64,000 nt of DNA from Candidatus Sericytochromatia bacterium (GCA_035285325.1 JAYKJB010000001.1:48741-112740), one strand, 5' to 3'; counted from the first letter of the stretch, positions 45,427 through 54,869 are shown. Notes: generated by a model from the sequence alone, not told the origin. Program-made: numbers and translations.

Positions 45427-48400
45427 CTGATGCAGGGCCTGGGTTTCCCGCGACGGCTGCAGGCCCAGTTCACGCTGAAATACCTGACACATGACCTGAT
45501 AGTGGCGCAGCGCCTGCTCTCGCTGGCCCGCGCGCGCCAGAAGTAGCAACTTGGTCTGGTGGGCCGATTCACAGCAGGGATCAAAGGCCAGGTTGGCCTC
45601 CACGGTCTGCAGTGCGCTGCTCTCCTCACCCGCCTGCCGATACAACTGCAGAAGAGAGGAAAAGGCGTCCTGGTTGAGGCGTCGATAGCGTTCTCGCTCG
45701 ATCGTGAGCCAGGGGCTGTCCGTCTCCAGGTCCGCGAGGTAGGCGCCTCGATACAGGGCGATCGCCGCTTTCAGCTCGTCCGTGCGTTCGGCCTGAGAAC
45801 GGGTGATGTCCTGACCGCGTTGCAGGTGGTAAAGGAAGTCCTGGGTATCGACTTGGGCGGGCAAGGCCCGGTTGAAGGCATAGCGTCCATCGGCAAATTG
45901 AATGAAACGTGAGACCGCGTGTCGGCCGAGGTCCGGTTCAAGGGCATAGCGCAAGCGCGAGAGCAACACGAGCACCGCCGTGCGGGAGGTGTCCTGGTCA
46001 CCATAGAGCAATTCCGTCAGGCTTTCCTTGCTGACGCCGTCGGGGTGCGCCAGCAGGAAAGCCAGGATCAACTTGGTCTTGAAGCCTCGCCAGGCTTTGG
46101 CCGGAACCACCTCGCCCTGCAGCGAGACGCTCATCTCGCCAAAGGTCTCGATGCGAATCAATGGGGCGATCTCGCCGGCAGGCTTGGGCGCCAGCGATTG
46201 ACCTCTCGGCTGCGACGAGATACTTCCGCGGTGGCGCGATTCGTGTTCCTTCAGGTGCAAAAACCCCAAGGCATCCGCCAGGCGATCGGCCTCCTGCCAG
46301 GCCGCAGAGGCCTCCTCTGTGCGCTCGAGTCCCTGCAGCCAGCGGGCGTGGTAATAGGCCACTTGCGCCTGCCGGTAGCGGTAACCGAGCCGTTCGCAAT
46401 GGGCACGGACCGTCGGTAGCAGCGGCCCGATCGCCTCGGGTTGGCCCGCTGCGAGCCACAACTCGAGTTGCTGGATCGCGAGGTCGAGCATCGGGGCCTC
46501 GCTCAATCCCAGGCTCATCAGCTCGATGCCCTGGTCGAGCAGGCCCTGCGCCCGCGCGTGCTGGTCGAGGTAGAGGGCCACCTCGGCGCGGGCGGCGTAG
46601 GCCTTGGCGGCGGTCAGACGGTCCTGGAGCGCCAGGGCGCCATCGCGAGCCGCCTCGAAGTGTCCGTCGGCTCGACGCACATCCCCCAGGCCCAGGGCCG
46701 CCGCGCCCAGGGCTACCTCGGCATACAGGATATCTCGCCGCGAGCGTAGCAATCGGGCCAGATCCAAGGCCCGCTCGGCCGCCCGCCAGGCTTCTTCGAA
46801 GTGGCCTTCGTAGGTGAGGATCGCGGCGATGTTGTTGTGGGTCATCGGGGGGGGCATCCGGCCCGCCCGTTCGGACTGAACGACCGCCTCCCGGCAAGAG
46901 GCGAGGCCCTCGGCGAACTGGCCCGAACGGGTGTAGCAGAGGCCCAGATTGACGAGGGCCTTGGCTTGCCCGACGGGGTCCTCCAGTTGCCGATAGAGCG
47001 AAAGGGCGTGTTGGTATTCGGTAATCGCGCGTCCGAGGTCGTGGTTGGAAAAGGCCAAGGCCCCTTGGAGGTTGGCGCAGAAGGCACGGCTGGGAAGGTC
47101 GGCGAGGTTCAGGGCGCTGGCCCCTAGGCTCAGCACCTGTTCGGCCCGGGGATCCTGGCGTCCCAGATGAATGGCGGCCTGATGAACCAGCGCCCGCGCG
47201 GCCCAGGGCGATTCACCCCCGAGCTGCTCGGCCAGCTCGAAACAGGCCATGGCCTGGTCGTATTCGCCCCACTGACGCAACACCTCGCCATGCAGGAATG
47301 ACAAGGCGGCGGAACGGGCCCGAAAATCCGGGGGAAAACGCGTCAGCAGGCCCTTCAGGCGATCCAGCTGATTCTTTTCCAACAAGGCCCCCGACACGTC
47401 GACCAGAATCTGTTCCGCCTCTTCGAGGGCGCCGGCCTGCAACAGCAGTTCCAGGGCCAGATCGGGTTGTGCCTGGGCGAGATGGGCGCCGGCCCGCCGA
47501 GCCAGCCGGGCCAGCGCCTCAGGCGTGAGAACTTCGCTCAAGCGGCTCCGCAGGAAGCGGCGAAAGGAGGGCTGGTAATGAAAGACCTGCCCAAGGGTGT
47601 CGAGCTCCGCTCCCCCCGCTTCGCCCGGAGACAACGGCACCAGGAGTTGTTGGGCGCGCAGACGTCGGATGTGATCCGCCGCGTCTGCGAAGCCCAGGCC
47701 TTCCCGACAGACGGCCGCCTCCACGTGCGGCAACAGGGCGGTTTGAAGCATGAACGCCTGGTTTTCAGGGGCCTGTTTGTGCAGAATTTCCTCGGCCAAG
47801 TAGTCGTGCCAGGCGGTGGGGTGATCGAGTTCCCGGAACAGGAGGGATGCCCCCTCACTCCCCGCGTGCGCGACCGCCTGAGCCGCCAGGATCAGGCTGG
47901 CCACCCAACCATCGGTTTGATGGGCCAGAGCCAGGGACTCGGTGGGCGAGAGCGTCAGCCCGGAAAAGGCTGCCAGAAGCTCTTGCCCTTCGGCCGCCTG
48001 AAAGCGCAGCTCGCGCTGCCCCAGTTCGACCAGTTGCCGCTTGACCCGCAATGGGCCGAGCGGCAGGGGCGGGGATTCCCGACTCGTCAACAGCAACTGC
48101 CACTGGTCGGGAATATCGCGAACGAGTAACCGTAACGCTTCCTGGATGGCGGCAGAGTGGCCCACGTGATGGACATCGTCCAGCACCAGGACCCCGCCGT
48201 CCTCCGCCCGCACGGCGAGCTCCTCGGCGAGCAGCCCGACCACGGTGGCCGTCGCTGCATCCAGGTTGCTGCTCGAACGGACCAGCTCGGTGGCCCGTCC
48301 GCCCAGATCTGGGAGGTCGACACGCAAGGCGGCCACCAAGGTGCTCAGGAAGGTGCCGAGGTCGCCGTCCGTCTCATCCAGGCCGTACCAGCCGCAAGGG

Positions 48401-48585
48401 AGCCCACTCTCCCGGGCGTAGGCCGCGGCTAGTGTGCTTTTACCGTATCCCGGTCCGCCGATGACGACGGTCAAACATCGCTCCGGGGAGAGCCCATCCC
48501 GCAGGCGGGCGTGCAAGGCTGGCCGCGCGACGTGAGGGCTGGGCAAGCGCGGCAACGTGATCTTGCGTGGGAGAGGGCCCGTGGA
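45385..48585 (-). CDS. MalT/SARP-type ATPase-TPR transcriptional regulator
   Basis: 1066 residues. N-terminal STAND-type NTPase with Walker A VVIGGPGYGKST (about 43-51) and Walker B VLVLDDVHH, a long TPR solenoid (about 350-790), then an OmpR-type winged helix (LIRIETFGEMSVSLQGEVVPAK ... LTELLYGD) and a BTAD domain to the end. This is the layout of large SARP/LuxR-like activators that sense a ligand with the TPR part. The start could be TTG 48621 instead of GTG 48585; the GTG follows GGGAGAGGGAA. Target genes unknown. Confidence 0.88.
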   Translation of the reverse strand, partial: STGPLPRKITLPRLPSPHVARPALHARLRDGLSPERCLTVVIGGPGYGKSTLAAAYARESGLPCGWYGLDETDGDLGTFLSTLVAALRVDLPDLGGRATELVRSSSNLDAATATVVGLLAEELAVRAEDGGVLVLDDVHHVGHSAAIQEALRLLVRDIPDQWQLLLTSRESPPLPLGPLRVKRQLVELGQRELRFQAAEGQELLAAFSGLTLSPTESLALAHQTDGWVASLILAAQAVAHAGSEGASLLFRELDHPTAWHDYLAEEILHKQAPENQAFMLQTALLPHVEAAVCREGLGFADAADHIRRLRAQQLLVPLSPGEAGGAELDTLGQVFHYQPSFRRFLRSRLSEVLTPEALARLARRAGAHLAQAQPDLALELLLQAGALEEAEQILVDVSGALLEKNQLDRLKGLLTRFPPDFRARSAALSFLHGEVLRQWGEYDQAMACFELAEQLGGESPWAARALVHQAAIHLGRQDPRAEQVLSLGASALNLADLPSRAFCANLQGALAFSNHDLGRAITEYQHALSLYRQLEDPVGQAKALVNLGLCYTRSGQFAEGLASCREAVVQSERAGRMPPPMTHNNIAAILTYEGHFEEAWRAAERALDLARLLRSRRDILYAEVALGAAALGLGDVRRADGHFEAARDGALALQDRLTAAKAYAARAEVALYLDQHARAQGLLDQGIELMSLGLSEAPMLDLAIQQLELWLAAGQPEAIGPLLPTVRAHCERLGYRYRQAQVAYYHARWLQGLERTEEASAAWQEADRLADALGFLHLKEHESRHRGSISSQPRGQSLAPKPAGEIAPLIRIETFGEMSVSLQGEVVPAKAWRGFKTKLILAFLLAHPDGVSKESLTELLYGDQDTSRTAVLVLLSRLRYALEPDLGRHAVSRFIQFADGRYAFNRALPAQVDTQDFLYHLQRGQDITRSQAERTDELKAAIALYRGAYLADLETDSPWLTIERERYRRLNQDAFSSLLQLYRQAGEESSALQTVEANLAFDPCCESAHQTKLLLLARAGQREQALRHYQVMCQVFQRELGLQPSRETQALHQAIARGEAIAAFPG

Positions 48586-48654
48586 CACGTGTCCAACGTT
48601 CCCTCTCCCCGCGTGACTCAAACCTGACCAGGTATTCCCCTGCTGACCGGGAGC

Positions 48655-48903
48655 TCAGACCTCGCTGGCGGCCAGGGCCACACGTTGGCGGCTGATGCGG
48701 GCGATTTCCCGGAAGAATTCGATGCCCTTTTCCTCCTTCAGCGCAGTGCCACCCCGCTTTCCGATGGTCGCAAAGAACTCCGATCCGTACTTATCGCGAG
48801 TTTTCTGACCTCCTTTGCGACCGATCGCCTGGAAGAACTCCCGGTCCTTTTTACGTTTCGCGCGTTTCGGGGCCTTTTTCGAGGGCATGAGCGTTGCGGG
48901 CAC
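48655..48903 (-). CDS. KGG-motif stress protein
   Basis: 82 residues, very Lys-rich. Repeats of the KGG family: DREFFQAIGRKGGQKT, SEFFATIGKRGGTAL and a third, degenerate EFFREIARISRQ. Members are induced by starvation or stress and often occur with other general stress proteins. The GTG start at 48903 has AGGAGG 8 nt upstream. A GCGACA-17-TATATT promoter precedes it. Confidence 0.85.
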   Translation of the reverse strand: MPATLMPSKKAPKRAKRKKDREFFQAIGRKGGQKTRDKYGSEFFATIGKRGGTALKEEKGIEFFREIARISRQRVALAASEV

Positions 48904-48958
48904 GACGGATACCTCCTAGTCGATGATGGGGACAAAATGTTTCGCAGATTCATTAAGA

Positions 48959-48987
48959 AATATATTGATTCAATGGGGAGGTGTCGC
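48959..48987 (-). promoter_or_regulatory. Promoter of the KGG gene
   Basis: Minus-strand GCGACA, 17 nt, TATATT; leader about 50 nt to the GTG. Confidence 0.5.
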
Positions 48988-49043
48988 GCAGTCTGAGCCT
49001 TTGCCGCGCTCGGCCGGGTCCCCCAGGCATGCCTTAATAAAAC

Positions 49044-49059
49044 TACATTAAGAAATGTA
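49044..49059. promoter_or_regulatory. Candidate operator TACATT-N4-AATGTA between KGG and gdhA
   Basis: Perfect 6-bp arms around a 4-bp spacer. The core CATTAAGAAATGTA recurs as CATTAAGAAATATA at 48951-48964, across the KGG promoter -10. The 327-nt divergent gap is otherwise AT-rich relative to the surroundings and holds only the two promoters. Confidence 0.4.
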
Positions 49060-49167
49060 ACACAGTCTGGACAGGCTGGCGAGTCCCCTGACGAAAAACG
49101 TCGACAAAAGTGGCAAGAAATCTTTAGTCGCCCTCTTGAAGGCCCGCTGGCAGCGTGGCGCGCGCTT

Positions 49168-49196
49168 TTGCACGCCATTCGTGCGGCTGTTACAAT
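49168..49196 (+). promoter_or_regulatory. gdhA promoter
   Basis: TTGCAC, 17 nt, TACAAT; leader about 28 nt with AAGGAGA before the ATG. Confidence 0.7.
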
Positions 49197-49230
49197 GCGC
49201 GATGCGCCGTCCAAAGAAGGAGAGATCCCC

Positions 49231-50463
49231 ATGAGCAGCTTCGAGGAAACCAACTACTATTTCCGGCAAGCCGCGAAGGTCATGGACCTGGGGCAGCGCG
49301 TTCAGGACCTGCTGCTGAACCCTTATCGCGAGATCACCGTCAACATCCCCCTGGAGCTCGATAGCGGCGAGATCAGGGTGTTCACGGGGTACCGCATCCA
49401 GCACAACAAGTCACGTGGGCCGCTCAAAGGGGGACTTCGCTACCATCCCCAGGTCGACCTGGATGAGACGCGCTCGCTGGCCTCCTTGATGACGTGGAAG
49501 ACCGCCATCGTCGACATCCCTTTCGGCGGGGGCAAGGGCGGCATCACGGTGGACACCCAAACCCTTTCCGAGCGCGAAATCGAGCGCCTGACGCGCAAGT
49601 TCATCGAGCAGATCCATGAGAGCATCGGTCCGATGAAAGACATCCCAGCGCCGGATATGAATACCAACGCCCAGGTGATGGCTTACGTGATGAACGAATA
49701 TTCCAAGTTCTACGGCCACTCTCCCGCCGTCGTCACGGGCAAACCACTCGACCTGCACGGCTCCGAGGGCCGGGAAGAAGCCACGGGACGTGGCGTGATG
49801 TACATCGCGGAGGAAGCGCTCAAGACGATGGGGCGTTCCCTGGCCGGGGCCACCTTCGTGATCCAGGGGTTCGGCAACGTGGGCTCCCACGCCTGCCGCC
49901 TGATCGCGGAAGCGGGTGGCAAGATCCTCGCCACCAGTGACGTCCATGGCGGCATTTACAATCCTGAGGGGCTCGACATCCCTGCGCTCCTGGCCCACGT
50001 GGCGACGCATCGCACGGTCAAAGGCTTTGCTGGTGCCCAGGCCCTCTCGAACGAGGCCTTGTTGACCCTGCCCTGTGACGTGTTGGTGCCGGCGGCGTTG
50101 GGCCACGTGTTGACCGCAGAAAATGCCGCGGAAGTTCAAACGCGCCTGATCATCGAGGCCGCGAATGCCCCCACCACGCCGCAAGCTGATGAGATTTTTG
50201 AGCGACGGGGTATCATGGTAGTACCGGACATTCTCGCCAACGCCGGCGGAGTTACGGTATCCTATTTCGAGTGGACGCAGAACATTCAGCAGTTCAGCTG
50301 GGACCTCGAAAAGGTAAACGCGGAACTGCAACGTATTATGTTCCGGGCGTTCCACACCGTGTATAAGGTGGCCACCGAAAAGAATCTGAGCATGCGCACG
50401 GCGGCTTTTGTGGTGGGCATCGGCCGGGTTGGAAAGGCCACGGTCTTGCAGGGAATCGCCTGA
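49231..50463 (+). CDS. gdhA: Glutamate dehydrogenase family protein
   Basis: 410 residues with the catalytic region KGGLRYHPQVDLDETRSLASLMTWKTAIVDIPFGGGKGG (both substrate Lys residues) and the Rossmann GFGNVGS. Oxidatively deaminates or forms glutamate; specificity among Glu/Leu/Phe dehydrogenases is by family only, the length and motifs favouring glutamate. ATG 49231 has AAGGAGA upstream. It is divergent from the KGG stress gene and followed by a cNMP-binding protein. Confidence 0.93.
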   Translation: MSSFEETNYYFRQAAKVMDLGQRVQDLLLNPYREITVNIPLELDSGEIRVFTGYRIQHNKSRGPLKGGLRYHPQVDLDETRSLASLMTWKTAIVDIPFGGGKGGITVDTQTLSEREIERLTRKFIEQIHESIGPMKDIPAPDMNTNAQVMAYVMNEYSKFYGHSPAVVTGKPLDLHGSEGREEATGRGVMYIAEEALKTMGRSLAGATFVIQGFGNVGSHACRLIAEAGGKILATSDVHGGIYNPEGLDIPALLAHVATHRTVKGFAGAQALSNEALLTLPCDVLVPAALGHVLTAENAAEVQTRLIIEAANAPTTPQADEIFERRGIMVVPDILANAGGVTVSYFEWTQNIQQFSWDLEKVNAELQRIMFRAFHTVYKVATEKNLSMRTAAFVVGIGRVGKATVLQGIA

Positions 50464-50532
50464 ACCGGGACCGGAAACCCCCTGTTTCGGACAATGACGT
50501 CCGATATTTCGATGAAGAAAGAGGGAAATCCG

Positions 50533-51072
50533 ATGGAAATGACCATGGTGCCCACGGCGTTCTATGACCTCGCCATTTTCAAGGGACTGGCGCGCGACGA
50601 AGTCGACACCATCGGCAGGTTGGCCAACCCCCGGAACTTCGCCAAGGGCGATGTGCTCTTCCAGGAACGGAATGCTGCCAACTATCTCGACATCATTTGG
50701 TCGGGAGCGGTGGAAATTAAAAAGAATGATTGCGATGGCGAGGCCCGCGTGATCACGGTGATCCAGGCGCCCGGCGTGATCGGGGAGATGAGCCTGATGA
50801 GCGGCCAGGCCCGCTCCTGCACCGGAACAGCCATCTCGGACGTGATGTTGTATCGGATTCGCCGGGAAGACTTCATGGCCGAGATCGACAAGGGCACTTT
50901 GGCGGCACACAAGGTGGTCTTCAATCTTGCGCAACTGATGAGTGCCCGCCTGCGCTCCGTGGATGAAAAACTCGTGGACCTCCTCAATGAGAAGGACGAG
51001 GTCACGGTCGAAGTTCGCGGCAGCGAGTTGTCCGACTTCCGCAAGAAGCTCTTCAACGAATGGGCTTTCTGA
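50533..51072 (+). CDS. Stand-alone cNMP-binding protein (no DNA-binding domain)
   Basis: 179 residues of cyclic-nucleotide-binding beta-roll. The phosphate-binding cassette GEMSLMSGQARS keeps the Glu and Arg that hold cAMP or cGMP. After the C-helix (AQLMSARLRSVDEKL) the protein ends with 38 residues and has no helix-turn-helix, so it cannot act as a CRP-type activator by itself. Start ATG 50533 with GAGGGA upstream. It lies 69 nt after gdhA and may modulate it or another partner. Ends convergently with the ferredoxin gene. Confidence 0.85.
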   Translation: MEMTMVPTAFYDLAIFKGLARDEVDTIGRLANPRNFAKGDVLFQERNAANYLDIIWSGAVEIKKNDCDGEARVITVIQAPGVIGEMSLMSGQARSCTGTAISDVMLYRIRREDFMAEIDKGTLAAHKVVFNLAQLMSARLRSVDEKLVDLLNEKDEVTVEVRGSELSDFRKKLFNEWAF

Positions 51073-51079
51073 CGCAGCC

Positions 51080-51409
51080 TCAACTGCGCCGGATGGCTTC
51101 GTCCGGAATCAAGAGGCGCGTCACAACCTGACCCGCGGCCACCGCGGCCACGATCTCGGTCACGTCTTCGGGCGTGACCTTGCCGTACCAGGTGCCAGCA
51201 GGATACACCACCATCACGGGGCCCCACGCGCAGGTATCGACACAAGTGCTGCCGTCGAATTCTACCTGGGCTCTCAGGCCTTGCCCGGTGATGGTTTCCT
51301 TGAGCTTGGCCAGCACCTCGGCCCCGCCGCGAAGCTTGCAGCAGCCGCGCGGGTTGTCGGCAGCTCGCTCGTTTTGACAGACGAAAATATGGTGTTGAGG
51401 TTTGGGCAC
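51080..51409 (-). CDS. Thioredoxin-like [2Fe-2S] ferredoxin
   Basis: 109 residues. HIFVCQNERAADNPRGCC begins the Shethna/NuoE-like ferredoxin fold; the four Cys ligands are Cys11, Cys23 (or 24), and the pair in TCVDTCAWGPVMVVYPAG. Such proteins carry single electrons for cytosolic enzymes. GTG start, 3 nt after the stop of the gene upstream; last of the miaA-dapF group. Confidence 0.88.
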   Translation of the reverse strand: MPKPQHHIFVCQNERAADNPRGCCKLRGGAEVLAKLKETITGQGLRAQVEFDGSTCVDTCAWGPVMVVYPAGTWYGKVTPEDVTEIVAAVAAGQVVTRLLIPDEAIRRS

Positions 51410-51412
51410 GGG

Positions 51413-51670
51413 TCAGGCCTGCATCAGCGCGTCCAGGTCCTGACGCAGGCTGACTTCCAAGGCGGAGCGGTCGCGGGAGTAGCCCTTGCGTCCTTCGCCC
51501 AGGTCAAAGACGTGGCGAGCCGTGCCGCCCAGCTCGACCAGGCCACGGTAAACCAGCCGCGCCCCACTCTCCACCGTGAACGGCTCTCCCATCAGGCCGG
51601 GGTCGCCGTGCAGCGTGAGCGCTTCGGTGACGTGGTACAAGCGGTCTACCTGGAAATTGAAGATGGGCAT
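51413..51670 (-). CDS. Small conserved-looking protein of unknown function
   Basis: 85 residues, compact alpha/beta by composition (MPIFNFQVDRLYHVTEALTL start; GLVELGGTARHVFDLGEGRKGY; ends LRQDLDALMQA). No family recognised. It sits between dapF (14 nt away) and the ferredoxin gene (3 nt), so it is likely co-transcribed with both. ATG 51670 has GGAG upstream. Confidence 0.65.
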   Translation of the reverse strand: MPIFNFQVDRLYHVTEALTLHGDPGLMGEPFTVESGARLVYRGLVELGGTARHVFDLGEGRKGYSRDRSALEVSLRQDLDALMQA

Positions 51671-51684
51671 CGAAACACTCCAGT

Positions 51685-52584
51685 TCAAGGGAGAGGGGAA
51701 ACCTCGGGGCGTCCAAGCACGCGGGCCTCAGTGAGCCGCGCGCCCCATCCTGCCAGGTCGACCTGGCCAGAGAACACGTGATCGGCGGGGCCTGTCAGCC
51801 AGACCGCATCATCCTCCGCCCACGTCACGTGCAGTGTACCACCCGGCAGGTGCACGGCCACCTGTCGATTCACCAGGCCCTCCCGGGCAACGACCACCGC
51901 CGCTGCACAGGCACCGGTTCCGCAGGCCATCGTGGCGCCGACCCCCCGCTCCCACACCTGCATCCGGATCTCTGCCGGGTTGATCACGCTGATGAACTCG
52001 ACGTTGGTGCGCTGCGGGAAGCGGGGGTCACGCTCCAGCAAGGGGCCCCAGCGAGAGAGTGGAACGAGCTGCGCATCGGGCACGAGCAGGACCGCGTGCG
52101 GATTGCCCATCGAAACTGCTGTCATTGGCAGGGTCTGGCCCTCCAGCGTCACGGGCTCCCCCCTGCATTCCTCCGCCGCCGGACCCAGCATCGGAATGTC
52201 GGCCCGCCGCCAACCTGGTTGACCCATCGCCAGGCGCACCTGGCCATCGCCCTGGCACACGGCCTCCCGAGGGCCGGCACCGGTCTGCACCGTGACCAGC
52301 GTGTCACTTGGCAGCGACCCCTGGTCGAACCACCAGCGCACGGCGCAACGCAGGCCATTCCCGCACATCTCGGGCTCGGAACCGTCCGCGTTGATGACTC
52401 GCATGCGCCGTTCGGGGGATTCGGCAGATGACAGCAACAAAATCCCATCCGCTCCGACGCCGCGATGGCGATCGCAGAGGCGAGGCGCCCATTCGACCCA
52501 GTCCAGTGCTTGCAGTTCCGAGGTCGCTTCGAGCAGGATGAAATCGTTGGCGGTGCCTTGGTATTTCCAGAATCTCAGGGTCAC
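51685..52584 (-). CDS. dapF: Diaminopimelate epimerase
   Basis: Converts LL- to meso-diaminopimelate for lysine and peptidoglycan synthesis. 299 residues with the two catalytic cysteines in MCGNGLRC and ACGTGACAA, plus GNDFI-like ANDFILL at the start and SMGNPHAV. The GTG at 52584 matches the usual N-terminus (LRFWKYQGTANDF) and GGAAGGG lies upstream. Its presence shows a DAP-type cell wall. Confidence 0.96.
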   Translation of the reverse strand: MTLRFWKYQGTANDFILLEATSELQALDWVEWAPRLCDRHRGVGADGILLLSSAESPERRMRVINADGSEPEMCGNGLRCAVRWWFDQGSLPSDTLVTVQTGAGPREAVCQGDGQVRLAMGQPGWRRADIPMLGPAAEECRGEPVTLEGQTLPMTAVSMGNPHAVLLVPDAQLVPLSRWGPLLERDPRFPQRTNVEFISVINPAEIRMQVWERGVGATMACGTGACAAAVVVAREGLVNRQVAVHLPGGTLHVTWAEDDAVWLTGPADHVFSGQVDLAGWGARLTEARVLGRPEVSPLP

Positions 52585-52650
52585 GTGGGCTGCCCTTCCT
52601 CCGAGGCCTCGTATTGTAGACCGCGCTGACCGCCGTGTCATGAGGGGCTG

Positions 52651-53631
52651 TCACGCCCTCGCCCAGTCGCGTAACCATCCCTCTGCCGTCGTGAAGAGGG
52701 TGTCGTCGCTGTCCTCCGGTTTGCGAACCAGCCAGCGAATGCGTCGTTCTGCTCGAAACCAGGTCAGCTGTCGTTTGGCGTAGTTGCGCGTGCGTTGGGC
52801 CATGGTGGCGATCGCCTGATTCAGGTCGAGTTCGTGCTGCAAGTAAGCACTCATTTCCGCATATCCAAGCGTGTTCAGCAGAGGCAATTCCCAGCCCCAA
52901 CGGGCCGCCAGGGTTTCCACTTCCGCCAGAAAGCCGGCCTCCAGCATCCGCGTCACCCGCGCATCGATGCGCTCATAGAGGTCCTGACGCGGCGCGCTGA
53001 CCCCGATCATCAACACGCGATAGGGGCAAGGCCGGGTGGCTTGCTGGGCGCTGATGGGAATGCCGGTCAGATGGAACACCTCCAGGGCTCGCACGATCCG
53101 GAAGGTGTCGTTGGGGTGAAGTCGCTGGGCGGCTGCCGGGTCGACCGCTGCCAGCGCCTGGTGCGGGTCCGGGAGGGCGGCCAGGCGTTCTCGCAGAGCG
53201 GGGTCTGGGGCTTGCGGTGGAATCGTCAGGCCGTCCAGCAGCGCACGCACGTAAAGGCCCGTCCCACCCACCAGGAAAGGCAGGTAGCCCTCCGCCCGAC
53301 GGGCCGCCACGGCGGCCGCTGCATCGCGCTGAAAGTCCGACACGGTGTAAGGCTGCGAGGGGCAGACCGTGCTCACCATGTCGTGGGGAACCCTGGCCCG
53401 CTCGGCTGCACTGGGAGTGGCGGTCCCGATGTCGAAGCCCTCGTAAATCTGGCGGGAATCTGCCGAGATGATGGCGCCTCGATGGGCCTCGGCCAGACGC
53501 AGGGCGAGGTCGCTCTTGCCCGCCCCGGTCGGGCCAACCACCACCACCAGGGGGGGGCCGTCGGGATTCCCCTGGACCAAACCGTCCGGGGCCGGCGGGT
53601 AGCACTCATGGGGTGGTTTGAACCTTGTCAT
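52651..53631 (-). CDS. miaA: tRNA dimethylallyltransferase
   Basis: 326 residues. P-loop VVVVGPTGAGKSDLALRLA, substrate-site SADSRQIYEGFDIGTATPS and the VGGTGLYVRALLDGL stretch are diagnostic. Adds the isopentenyl group to A37 of tRNAs that read UNN codons. ATG at 53631; first gene of a leftward group with dapF, divergent from rseP. Confidence 0.96.
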   Translation of the reverse strand: MTRFKPPHECYPPAPDGLVQGNPDGPPLVVVVGPTGAGKSDLALRLAEAHRGAIISADSRQIYEGFDIGTATPSAAERARVPHDMVSTVCPSQPYTVSDFQRDAAAAVAARRAEGYLPFLVGGTGLYVRALLDGLTIPPQAPDPALRERLAALPDPHQALAAVDPAAAQRLHPNDTFRIVRALEVFHLTGIPISAQQATRPCPYRVLMIGVSAPRQDLYERIDARVTRMLEAGFLAEVETLAARWGWELPLLNTLGYAEMSAYLQHELDLNQAIATMAQRTRNYAKRQLTWFRAERRIRWLVRKPEDSDDTLFTTAEGWLRDWARA

Positions 53632-53744
53632 GGCGGCATGGTAAGTCCCAGGAAAGCGACGCGCAATCAGGGAAGCCTCCGCCTACCTGTTGCTGGCCGT
53701 GTTATGCTGAAGGCCGGGATCGCTCCAGGAGTATCGATAACCCT

Positions 53745-54869
53745 ATGGCAGCCAGTTTTTCGGGCATTTTGGTGACGGTGATCGTGTTGGGCATTTTGAT
53801 TGCCATTCACGAGGCTGGTCATTTTCTTGCCGCCAAGTCCCTGCACATCCCGGTCAGACAGTTCGCCATCGGCTTCGGCAGCCGGGTGGTGGGCTTCCGC
53901 TGGGGGGAGACCGAATGCCGCCTCAACTGGATTCCCCTGGGAGGCTACTGCGCCTTCGCCGATGACCAGGAACCTGAGCCGGTCGAAGGGATAGCGGAGG
54001 AGCCTCCGCCGCCGGAGGCCTTGCTGCGCAACCGGCCCATCTGGCAGCGCACCTGGGTGGTCAGCGCGGGCGTCATCTTCAATTTCGTCTCCGCCTGGTT
54101 AATTCTGTTCGGTTCCAACCTCGGTCTTGGGATTCCCACCGGACATCAGGTCATCAGCGTCAAGGCGGTCACGCCGAACACCCCTGCGGCCAAGGCCGGT
54201 CTGCTGCCGGGAGACCGCTTCCTCACCTTGGGCGGGAAACCGGTTGAGCAGTTCGAGGGCTTCCGAGCCTACCTGCAGACGCACAAGGGGAAAACTATCC
54301 CGGTCGAGGTTCAGCGGGATGGTAAAGCCGTGCTGCTCAGCGCGGTGCCGGATGCCGACGGCCGTCTGGGTTTCCGACCCAGTTTGCAAGGGGAGCGGCG
54401 TCCCGCTGAGGGATTGGGTGAGGTCGTTCGCTCGGCCACGGACCAGCAGATCAAGTTCACGGTGATGCTGTCACAGGCACTCTGGGGCCTCGTCTCCGCA
54501 CCTTCTGAAAAGATGGACCAGATAGGCGGACCGGTGGCCGTGGTGGCCATGGGCGACCAGGTTTACCAGGGGGACCCCTGGTTGTTGCTGGAATTCGCCG
54601 TGATTCTTTCGATCGAGCTGGCCATCTTCAACTTGTTGCCCTTGCCGGCCCTCGATGGAGGGCACCTGGTGCTGCTGGCGATCGAGAAGGTGCGCCGCAG
54701 ACCGCTGCCACGGGCCGTCGAAGAACGGATCCTGGTCGCGGGTTTCGTGCTGATCATGGGGCTTGGCATGATGCTGATTCTCAAGGATATCTTCAGTCTG
54801 CCGGCCATGTACGGGCCGGCCCCCACGCCGGGCCCCTCAGCGCCATCTTCTCCGCCCCCGGTTCGCTGA
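53745..54869 (+). CDS. rseP: RseP/S2P site-2 metalloprotease
   Basis: 374 residues. Zinc site HEAGH in the first TM helix, a PDZ domain in the periplasmic loop (about 125-205, AAKAGLLPGDRFLTLGGK), and the second active motif NLLPLPALDGGH in TM3. Cuts transmembrane segments of anti-sigma factors or signal remnants. ATG 53745 has AGGAG 13 nt upstream and a TATGCT -10 about 40 nt before. The Pro-rich C-terminal tail is unlike the family. Confidence 0.93.
   Translation: MAASFSGILVTVIVLGILIAIHEAGHFLAAKSLHIPVRQFAIGFGSRVVGFRWGETECRLNWIPLGGYCAFADDQEPEPVEGIAEEPPPPEALLRNRPIWQRTWVVSAGVIFNFVSAWLILFGSNLGLGIPTGHQVISVKAVTPNTPAAKAGLLPGDRFLTLGGKPVEQFEGFRAYLQTHKGKTIPVEVQRDGKAVLLSAVPDADGRLGFRPSLQGERRPAEGLGEVVRSATDQQIKFTVMLSQALWGLVSAPSEKMDQIGGPVAVVAMGDQVYQGDPWLLLEFAVILSIELAIFNLLPLPALDGGHLVLLAIEKVRRRPLPRAVEERILVAGFVLIMGLGMMLILKDIFSLPAMYGPAPTPGPSAPSSPPPVR

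Noticed and set aside
49411..50934. 507-codon frame antisense to gdhA and the cNMP gene
   Set aside because: Shadow of two real genes; no motif.
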